Assembly: GCA_018711785.1 (NCBI GenBank)
Contig: DVHW01000119.1
Span: 1-9,965 of the forward strand
DNA length: 9,965 bases
From: Candidatus Galloscillospira excrementavium
GTDB taxonomy: Bacteria; Bacillota; Clostridia; Oscillospirales; Oscillospiraceae
Direction: 5' to 3'
Below, in pieces: positions 1-5,483 of this stretch. The translations under genes and the position numbers were made by a program. The stretch's first letter is position 1, and each line of letters opens with the position of its first letter. The notes beneath the pieces were generated by a model. That model ran no database searches. It worked only from the letters and a program-made list of their open reading frames with translations, and was not told where the DNA came from.

Positions 1-1
1 C

Positions 2-88
2 AAGGATTTTAGCGTCGATATTGAACAACGGGAGGAAATCTGCCATAATGTAACGAGAACAACAGCAGATAGTGTTGCCGGATACTAG
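2..88 (+). CDS. possible 3' end of an upstream gene (partial)
   Basis: A reading frame is open from the left edge to a TAG at 86-88 and would encode 28 residues ending in ...TRTTADSVAGY. The composition is hydrophilic and protein-like (many D, E, T), and the gap to the next gene is 24 bases. I do not recognise the peptide. Codon use is AT-richer than in every other gene here, which could mean an unrelated or acquired neighbour, or simply noncoding DNA. Another frame is also open from base 3 to the TAA at 51-53, so the choice of frame is uncertain. The frame is the same as that of the GTPase gene downstream, with only the TAG and eight sense codons between them. No start codon lies in those eight codons. 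Confidence 0.28.
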   Translation, partial: KDFSVDIEQREEICHNVTRTTADSVAGY

Positions 89-95
89 CCGGCAA
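75..95 (+). promoter_or_regulatory. leader hairpin before the GTPase gene
   Basis: TTGCCGG (75-81) pairs perfectly with CCGGCAA (89-95) around a 7-base loop. No U-tract follows on the plus strand, so it is not a classic terminator. It ends 17 bases before the GTPase start codon, and only a weak purine-rich ribosome site (AAAGAG, 97-102) separates them. It could tune translation or stabilise the transcript. This role is an inference from position alone. Confidence 0.35.
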
Positions 96-112
96 GAAAG
101 AGATATTCGCTT

Positions 113-2764
113 ATGAGACGGATCTGTATCGGCATCCTGGCCCATGTGGACGCGGGCAAGACCACCCTCTCCGAGGGACTGCTCTACTGCGCCGGGTGCC
201 TGAAAAAGCTGGGGCGGGTGGACCACCGGGACGCCTTTCTGGACACCGACGCGCTGGAGCGGGAGCGGGGCATCACCATCTTCTCCAAGCAGGCGGTGCT
301 GCCGGTGGGGGAGGCGGAGATCACCCTGCTGGACACCCCGGGTCACGTGGACTTCTCCAGCGAGATGGAGCGCACCCTCCGGGTGCTGGACTACGCCGTC
401 CTGGTCATCAGCGGCACCGACGGGGTCCAGAGCCACACGGTGACCCTCTGGCGGCTGCTGGAGCGCTACCGCGTGCCCACCTTCCTCTTTGTCAACAAGA
501 TGGACCTGGCCGGGGCCGACCGGGCGGGGCTGCTGGCCGGCCTGCGGCAGAAGCTGGACGAGAACTGCGTGGACTTCTCCGCCGGGGAGGCGGCGCTGTG
601 GGAGCAGGCCGCCCTGTGCGGGGAGGAGGCCCTGGAGGAGTACCTGGAGCGGGGGGAGGTCAGCGGCCGGCAGCTCGTTTCCCTCATCGCCCGGCGGGCG
701 CTGTTCCCCTGCTATTTCGGCTCCGCCCTCAAGCTGGAGGGGGTGGAGGAGCTGCTGCGGGGGCTGGAGAAGTACACACGGGACATCCGCTGGCCGGCGG
801 AGTTTGCCGCCCGGGTGTTCAAAATCACCCGGGACGGACAGGGCAGCCGCCTCACCTGGCTGAAGGTGACCGGCGGGGAGCTGAAGGTGCGGGAGACCCT
901 CCGCAACCACCCCGCCGGGGCGGGGGAGGAGGCATGGGAGGAGAAGGTGACCCAGATCCGCGTCTACTCCGGGGCCCGGTTCCAGGCCGTGGACCGGGCG
1001 GAGGCGGGGACGGTGTGCGCCGTCACCGGCCTGAGCCGCACCTACCCCGGCCAGGGCCTGGGCCGGGAGAGAGCCGCCCCGCCCCCGGCGCTGGAGCCGG
1101 TGTTCGCCTACCGGGTGGTTTTGCCGGAGGGGGCCGACCCCGCTGCCGCCCTGGCCCAGCTCCGGGAGCTGGCCGAGGAGGACCCCCAGCTCCACATCGC
1201 CTGGAACTCCCAGCTGCGGGAGATCCGGGTGCAGCTCATGGGCCAGGTGCAGCTGGAGGTGCTCCGGCGGCGCATTCTGGAGCGGTTCGGCCTGGCGGTG
1301 GAGTTTGACGCCGGGGGCATCGTCTACAAGGAGACCATCGCCGGCGCAGTGGAGGGGGTGGGGCACTACGAGCCCCTGCGCCACTACGCGGAGGTCCACC
1401 TTCTCCTGGAGCCCCTGCCCCGGGGGAGGGGGCTGGAGTTCGCCGCAGCGTGCAGCGAGGACGCGCTCAACGGCGCCTGGCAGCGGCTCATCCTCACCCA
1501 CCTGGCGGAGAAGGAGCACCTGGGGGTGCTCACCGGCTCCCCCATTACGGATATAAAAATCACCCTGGTGGCCGGGCGGGGCCACGAGAAGCACACCGAG
1601 GGGGGCGACTTCCGCCAGGCCACCTACCGGGCGGTGCGCCAGGGGCTGATGGAGGCCGAGTCCATCCTCCTGGAGCCGTGGTACGACTTCCGCCTGGAGG
1701 TGCCCGCCGACTGCGTGGGCCGGGCCATGACCGATTTGCAGCGCCTGGGGGGCGACACCGCCCAGCCCGAGACCGTGGGGGAGGAGGTCCTTCTCACCGG
1801 CGCGGCCCCCGCCGCCGGCCTGGGGGACTACGCCCGGGAGGTGGCCGCCTACACCCGGGGCCGGGGGCGGCTCACCTGCGCCCTGCGGGGATACGAGCCC
1901 TGCGCCGACCAGGACGCGGTGGTGGCCGCCATCGGGTACGACCCGGAGCGGGACGTGGAGAACACCCCGGACTCGGTGTTCTGCTCCCACGGGGCGGGGG
2001 TGGTGGTCAAGTGGGACCAGGTGAAGGAGCACATGCACGTGGAAAGCCCCCTCGCCCGCCCCCGGGCGGCGGAGGAGGACGCCCCCGAGACAGGGAGGAG
2101 CGCCCCCGCCCGGCCCGGCAGCCTGGAGGAGGACGAGGAGCTCCGGGCCATCTTCGAGCGGACCTACGGTAAGGTGGAGCGATCCGCCTTCCGCCCCCAG
2201 CCCAAGCCCGCCCGCACCAGCCTGGACGACAGAAAGTACGACCTCCGGACCCGGCCCGACCGGCCCGAGTACCTGCTGGTGGACGGGTACAACATCATCT
2301 TTGCCTGGGACGAGCTGAAGGCGGTGGCCCAGGACGGCCTGGACGCCGCCCGGCAGCAGCTCATGGATATTTTGAGCAACTACCAGGGCTTCCGCAAGTG
2401 TGAGGTCATCCTGGTGTTTGACGCCTACCGGGTCCCCCGGGGAGTGGGGGAGGTGAGCCGCTACCACAACATCTACGTGGTCTACACCAAGGAGGCCGAG
2501 ACCGCCGACGCCTACATTGAGAAGGTGACCTACCAGCTGGCCAAGCAGTACCGGGTGCGGGTGGCCACCTCCGACGGGGCGGAGCAGCTCATCATCCTGG
2601 GCCACGGGGCCCTGCGCATCTCGGCCAGCACCTTCAAGCAGGAGGTGGAGCAGGCGGCGGGGCAGATCGCCGCCATCCTGGCGAAGAACAACCGGCGGGA
2701 GAAGTCCCGGCCGGTGGAGGCGGCCCTGGAGCGGGCAAAAGCGAAAGAGCGCCCGTCAAAATAG
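113..2764 (+). CDS. TetM/EF-G-like translation-factor GTPase fused to a Rae1-like (YacP) NYN endoribonuclease domain
   Basis: This 883-residue protein has two parts. Residues 1 to about 630 follow the TetM/EF-G plan. The GTPase domain carries AHVDAGKTT (10-18), RGIT (52-55), DTPGH (74-78, keeping the catalytic His), NKMD (128-131) and GSALK (203-207). Domain II, domains III and IV, and an EF-G C-terminal-like fold follow (GEIP-type segment, then RGYEP). TetM itself is about 640 residues, so this part is full length. After a proline- and acid-rich linker (about 640-717, including a helical SLEEDEELRAIFERTYG segment) comes an NYN domain like Bacillus Rae1/YacP: LLVDGYN (D724), VFDAYR (D770), ETAD (796-799) and ATSD (D821), so the acidic metal-site residues are intact. 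The expected role is a ribosome-bound GTPase acting at the A site with mRNA-cleaving potential. Tetracycline resistance should not be assumed, because the domain IV tip differs from TetM. The start at 113 is the only start codon after the TAG at 86-88. The gene stands alone and ends at its own terminator. Confidence 0.9.
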   Translation: MRRICIGILAHVDAGKTTLSEGLLYCAGCLKKLGRVDHRDAFLDTDALERERGITIFSKQAVLPVGEAEITLLDTPGHVDFSSEMERTLRVLDYAVLVISGTDGVQSHTVTLWRLLERYRVPTFLFVNKMDLAGADRAGLLAGLRQKLDENCVDFSAGEAALWEQAALCGEEALEEYLERGEVSGRQLVSLIARRALFPCYFGSALKLEGVEELLRGLEKYTRDIRWPAEFAARVFKITRDGQGSRLTWLKVTGGELKVRETLRNHPAGAGEEAWEEKVTQIRVYSGARFQAVDRAEAGTVCAVTGLSRTYPGQGLGRERAAPPPALEPVFAYRVVLPEGADPAAALAQLRELAEEDPQLHIAWNSQLREIRVQLMGQVQLEVLRRRILERFGLAVEFDAGGIVYKETIAGAVEGVGHYEPLRHYAEVHLLLEPLPRGRGLEFAAACSEDALNGAWQRLILTHLAEKEHLGVLTGSPITDIKITLVAGRGHEKHTEGGDFRQATYRAVRQGLMEAESILLEPWYDFRLEVPADCVGRAMTDLQRLGGDTAQPETVGEEVLLTGAAPAAGLGDYAREVAAYTRGRGRLTCALRGYEPCADQDAVVAAIGYDPERDVENTPDSVFCSHGAGVVVKWDQVKEHMHVESPLARPRAAEEDAPETGRSAPARPGSLEEDEELRAIFERTYGKVERSAFRPQPKPARTSLDDRKYDLRTRPDRPEYLLVDGYNIIFAWDELKAVAQDGLDAARQQLMDILSNYQGFRKCEVILVFDAYRVPRGVGEVSRYHNIYVVYTKEAETADAYIEKVTYQLAKQYRVRVATSDGAEQLIILGHGALRISASTFKQEVEQAAGQIAAILAKNNRREKSRPVEAALERAKAKERPSK

Positions 2765-2767
2765 CAT

Positions 2768-2802
2768 AAAGGGGCCCGGTGGTACTGCCGCCGGGCCCCT
2801 TT
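2768..2802 (+). terminator. intrinsic terminator after the GTPase gene
   Basis: AAAGGGGCCCGG (2768-2779) pairs perfectly with CCGGGCCCCTTT (2791-2802). The stem can extend inward by a G-U pair and two G-C pairs, leaving a five-base loop. It begins three bases after the stop codon. The U-tract is short (TTTGTG), but the stem is very stable and the position is right. Confidence 0.75.
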
Positions 2803-2814
2803 GTGCAAAATAGA

Positions 2815-2839
2815 CCGCCGGAGTGGAGAAAACCGGCGG
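2815..2839. repeat. inverted repeat between terminator and ABC operon promoter
   Basis: CCGCCGG (2815-2821) and CCGGCGG (2833-2839) are perfect inverted copies around 11 bases. No T-run follows on the plus strand. The repeat lies about 36 bases upstream of the predicted -35 box of the transporter operon. It could be a second hairpin of the upstream terminator or a protein-binding site; the sequence does not decide between them. Confidence 0.3.
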
Positions 2840-2874
2840 AAAACAGAAAGAAGAGAAAAAATGCAAAAAAAGAC

Positions 2875-2906
2875 TTTACACCATCGCACTATTACGGTAA
2901 TATACT
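2875..2906 (+). promoter_or_regulatory. sigma-A-type promoter of the amino-acid ABC operon
   Basis: TTTACA (2875-2880, five of six -35 bases) is followed after 17 bases by TAATAT (2898-2903). An overlapping TATACT (2901-2906) is a better -10 hexamer, but its spacing of 20 is poor. An A-rich tract (2853-2873) sits directly upstream and resembles an UP element. A small palindrome, ATACT-AA-AGTAT (2902-2913), covers the -10 region and could be an operator. The transcription start would lie about 35-40 bases before the ATG. Confidence 0.6.
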
Positions 2907-2949
2907 AAAGTATCACGGCGATCTAAATTGGATTCAGGAGGATACGGAT

Positions 2950-3816
2950 ATGAACACAAAGAAACTAGGCGCTCTGGCCCTGGCGCTGCTGCTCACCCTC
3001 TCCCTGGCCGCCTGCGGGGACAGCGCCGGCGGGGACACCGCCACGCCCACTCCCGCCCCGGGCACCCAGGCCCCGGACGCCCAGACTACCGAGAGTCCGG
3101 CGGCCGAGAGCGACGTGGCCTACATCCAGAACAAGGGCACCCTGGTGGTGGGCATCACCGAGTTCGCCCCCATGGACTACCAGGACGAGAACGGCGAGTG
3201 GATCGGCTTTGACGCCGACCTGGCCCGCAAGGTGGCCGATGCCCTGGGGGTGGAGGTGGAGTTCAGCCTCATCGAGTGGGGCAGCAAGCTGATGGAGCTG
3301 GACAGCAAGACGGTGGACTGCCTGTGGAACGGCATGACCATCACGGATGAGATCACGAATGGCGCCTCCGCGACCAATGCCTACGCCACCAACGCCCAGG
3401 TGGTGGTGCTCAAGGCCGACGTGGCCGAAGAGTACCAGACTGTAGAGAGCCTGGCGGGGCTGAACTTCGCCGTGGAGGCCGGCTCCGCCGGCGAGGCGGC
3501 GGCCCAGGAGGCCGGTCTGACCCACGTGTCGGTGTCCGACCAGGCCACCGCGCTGATGGAGGTCAGCTCCGGCACCTCCGATGCCTGCATCGTGGACCTG
3601 CTCATGGCCGGCGCTATGATCGGCGAGGGCACCAGCTACCCCGACCTGACCTTCACCGTCCGCCTGGCGGAGGAGGAGTACGGCGTGGGCTGCCGCAAGG
3701 GCTCCGACCTGGCCGAGTTCATCAACGAGCAGCTCAAGGCCCTCTATGACGACGGCACCATCACGGCCCTGGCCGAGCAGTACGGCATCGCCGACAACAT
3801 CATCCCCCAGGAGTAA
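2950..3816 (+). CDS. amino-acid ABC transporter substrate-binding lipoprotein (SBP_bac_3 family)
   Basis: The product is 288 residues. The ATG at 2950 is chosen because AGGAGGA (2936-2942) lies seven bases before it and because it gives a proper lipoprotein signal: MNTKK, a hydrophobic stretch, then the lipobox LAAC with Cys22. An upstream in-frame start at 2779 lies inside the terminator and is rejected. A Thr/Pro/Ala-rich tether (about 23-55) leads into a family 3 solute-binding domain, with GTLVVGITEFAPMDY, GFDADLA and WNGMTIT. It should capture an amino acid outside the membrane and deliver it to the permease encoded next. The usual carboxylate-binding Arg after the MTIT motif appears as Ile135, so the ligand or binding mode may differ from the classic polar-amino-acid type. 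It is the first gene of a three-gene operon. Confidence 0.9.
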   Translation: MNTKKLGALALALLLTLSLAACGDSAGGDTATPTPAPGTQAPDAQTTESPAAESDVAYIQNKGTLVVGITEFAPMDYQDENGEWIGFDADLARKVADALGVEVEFSLIEWGSKLMELDSKTVDCLWNGMTITDEITNGASATNAYATNAQVVVLKADVAEEYQTVESLAGLNFAVEAGSAGEAAAQEAGLTHVSVSDQATALMEVSSGTSDACIVDLLMAGAMIGEGTSYPDLTFTVRLAEEEYGVGCRKGSDLAEFINEQLKALYDDGTITALAEQYGIADNIIPQE

Positions 3817-3838
3817 GGGGGGGAAGAGCAAATCCGGG

Positions 3839-3870
3839 GGCAGAGGGCGTTTTCCGCGCCCTCTGCCTTT
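3839..3870 (+). terminator. hairpin in the binding-protein/permease gap, probable attenuator
   Basis: GGCAGAGGGCG (3839-3849) pairs perfectly with CGCCCTCTGCC (3857-3867) around a 7-base loop (TTTTCCG) and is followed by TTTCCCC. It lies between the lipoprotein and permease genes, with no promoter evident after it. The likely role is partial termination or 3' protection of the upstream message, which would give more binding protein than membrane parts. The U-tract is weak, so full termination is unlikely. Confidence 0.55.
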
Positions 3871-3916
3871 CCCCGGCCCCGCCGGAAGAGAGAAACGTGT
3901 AGAGTGAGGGATGGAC

Positions 3917-4639
3917 ATGTTTTGGACCGTGACACGCACGCTGTTGGAGGGCTTTGGCACGACGGTGCAGATCTTCGCGCTGACCCTGGTGTTCGCCCTG
4001 CCTTTGGGACTGGTGGTAGCCGCCGGATCCATGAGCAAGTGGGCCCCCTTCCGGGGCCTGGGGCGGGCGGACAGCCCGGCCTGGATAAAGGCCCTGGCCT
4101 CCCTGCGGCCCATCAGCGCCCTGGTGGACCTGGTGGTGTGGGTCATCCGGGGCACGCCGCTGATGCTCCAGCTGTATGTGATGTTCTATGTGCCCGGCAT
4201 GGTCACAGGGACCAATCCCTGGGGCTCCGGTGCCCAGGGGCGGATCACCGCCACCCTGGTGGCCTTTGTCATCAACTACGCCTGCTACTTCTCGGTGATC
4301 TACCGGGGCGGCATCCAGGGCGTGCCCCAGGGCCAGCGGGAGGCGGGAGAAGTGCTGGGCATGACCCGGGGGCAGATCTTCTTCAAGGTCACCCTGCTCC
4401 AGATGGTCAAGCGGGTGGTGCCCCCCATGTCCAACGAGATCATCACCCTGGTGAAGGACACCTCCCTGGCCAACACCATCGGCGTGGTGGAGCTCATCCG
4501 GGCGGGGGAGACCTTCCGCACCAACGGCGGGCTGATCTGGCCCTTCTTCTACACCGCCGTGTTTTACCTGGCGTTCGTGGGGCTGCTGACCATCCTGTTC
4601 AATCTGCTGGAGAAAAAGCTCAGCTATTTCCGGGTGTGA
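3917..4639 (+). CDS. amino-acid ABC transporter permease (HisM/GlnP-type)
   Basis: The product is 240 residues and forms the membrane channel of the amino-acid importer. Family marks are the N-terminal segment TLLEGFGTTVQIF leading into the first membrane helix (about 10-36), RGTPLMLQL (78-86), and the cytoplasmic EAA loop (about 142-160, EAGEVLGMTRGQIFFKVTL) that docks on the ATPase. The segment KDTSLANTIGVVEL follows before the last helices. An insert of about 25 residues after helix 1 (38-62, hydrophilic) precedes the RGTP region. I prefer the ATG at 3917: GAGGG (3906-3910) is six bases before it but directly abuts the alternative ATG at 3911, which would add two residues. The ATPase gene follows after 14 bases. 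Confidence 0.9.
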   Translation: MFWTVTRTLLEGFGTTVQIFALTLVFALPLGLVVAAGSMSKWAPFRGLGRADSPAWIKALASLRPISALVDLVVWVIRGTPLMLQLYVMFYVPGMVTGTNPWGSGAQGRITATLVAFVINYACYFSVIYRGGIQGVPQGQREAGEVLGMTRGQIFFKVTLLQMVKRVVPPMSNEIITLVKDTSLANTIGVVELIRAGETFRTNGGLIWPFFYTAVFYLAFVGLLTILFNLLEKKLSYFRV

Positions 4640-4653
4640 GAGGAGGCGCGAGT

Positions 4654-5439
4654 ATGGCGATCTTACAGGTAGAGGACATTCGGAAGACCTTCGGCAAGAC
4701 CCCGGTGCTGGAGAATATCAGCTTTGACCTGGATGAGGGGGAGGCCCTGGCCATCATCGGCTCCTCGGGCTCGGGAAAGACCACTCTGCTGCGGTGCCTC
4801 AACTTTCTGGAAAAGCCGGACGGTGGGAAGATCACCGTCCGGGGGGAGACACTCTTCGACGCCGCCGACCCGGCCACCCAGCGGGAGCGGGAGGTGCGCC
4901 GCAAGCGGCTCCACTTCGGCATGGTGTTCCAGTCCTTCCACCTCTTTCCCCAGTACACCGCCCTGGACAACGTGACCCTGGCGGGGAAGCTGCTGGCCCG
5001 GGAGCGGGAGGACTACAAGGCCCGGAAAAAGGAGATCTTCGCCCAGATCGAGGACGAGGGCCGCGCCCTCCTGGCGCGGATGGGTCTCAGCGACCGGGCC
5101 GGCCACTACCCCCACCAGCTCTCCGGCGGGCAGCAGCAGCGGGTGGCCATCGCCCGGGCCCTGGCCCTGCACCCGGACATCCTCTGCTTTGACGAGCCCA
5201 CCTCCGCCCTGGACCCGGAGCTCACCGGCGAGGTGCTCAAGGTCATCCGCGCCCTGGCCGACCAGCGGACCACCATGATCATCGTCACCCACGAGATGGC
5301 CTTTGCCCGGGACGTGGCCGAGCGGGCCATCTTCATGGACGGCGGGGTCATCGTGGAGCAGGGGCCGGCCCGGGAGCTCATCGAGCACCCAAGGGAGGAG
5401 CGTACCCGGCAGTTTCTCTCCCGCTACGCCCAGCACTGA
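4654..5439 (+). CDS. amino-acid ABC transporter ATP-binding protein (GlnQ/HisP-type)
   Basis: The product is 261 residues and powers the importer by ATP hydrolysis on the cytoplasmic face. All ABC motifs are present: Walker A GSSGSGKTT (36-44), Q-loop VFQSF (Q93), signature LSGGQ (156-160), Walker B ILCFDEP (D180, E181), D-loop SALD and switch His213 in VTHEM. The segment at about 115-139 (RERED, then an Arg/Lys/Glu-rich helix) is longer than in typical GlnQ proteins of about 240 residues. The start is well set: AGGAGG (4641-4646) is seven bases before the ATG. It is the last gene of the operon, and its stop lies 44 bases from the stop of the convergent LRR gene. Confidence 0.93.
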   Translation: MAILQVEDIRKTFGKTPVLENISFDLDEGEALAIIGSSGSGKTTLLRCLNFLEKPDGGKITVRGETLFDAADPATQREREVRRKRLHFGMVFQSFHLFPQYTALDNVTLAGKLLAREREDYKARKKEIFAQIEDEGRALLARMGLSDRAGHYPHQLSGGQQQRVAIARALALHPDILCFDEPTSALDPELTGEVLKVIRALADQRTTMIIVTHEMAFARDVAERAIFMDGGVIVEQGPARELIEHPREERTRQFLSRYAQH

Positions 5440-5441
5440 CG

Positions 5442-5476
5442 AAAAAGCCGCCCCGGACGAGATGCGTCCGGGGCGG
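5442..5476 (-). terminator. intrinsic terminator of the LRR gene, possibly shared by the ABC operon
   Basis: CCGCCCCGGACG (5448-5459) pairs perfectly with CGTCCGGGGCGG (5465-5476) around a 5-base loop. Read on the minus strand it begins seven bases after the LRR stop codon and is followed by TTTTT (complement of 5442-5446), a classic intrinsic terminator. On the plus strand no U-tract follows, so it would stop the ABC operon only through the stem itself. Confidence 0.75.
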
Positions 5477-5483
5477 ACTGGTG

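Noticed and set aside
113..2764. Calling this gene a tetracycline resistance determinant
   Set aside because: It is only TetM-like. The drug-site loop differs, it carries an extra nuclease domain, and no mobile element is visible around it.
2779..2949. An N-terminal extension of the binding protein starting at 2779
   Set aside because: It would run through the terminator and the promoter, and would bury the lipoprotein signal peptide behind 57 residues.
2965..4155. Long minus-strand open frame across the binding protein and permease
   Set aside because: It is His/Gly/Leu-rich without any motif and lies opposite two clear transporter genes. It is a codon-bias shadow.
3904..5439. A 511-codon frame that would fuse novel sequence to the ATPase
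   Set aside because: Its first half is the permease gene read in the wrong frame. The ATPase has its own AGGAGG and ATG at 4654, and the permease is intact in its own frame.
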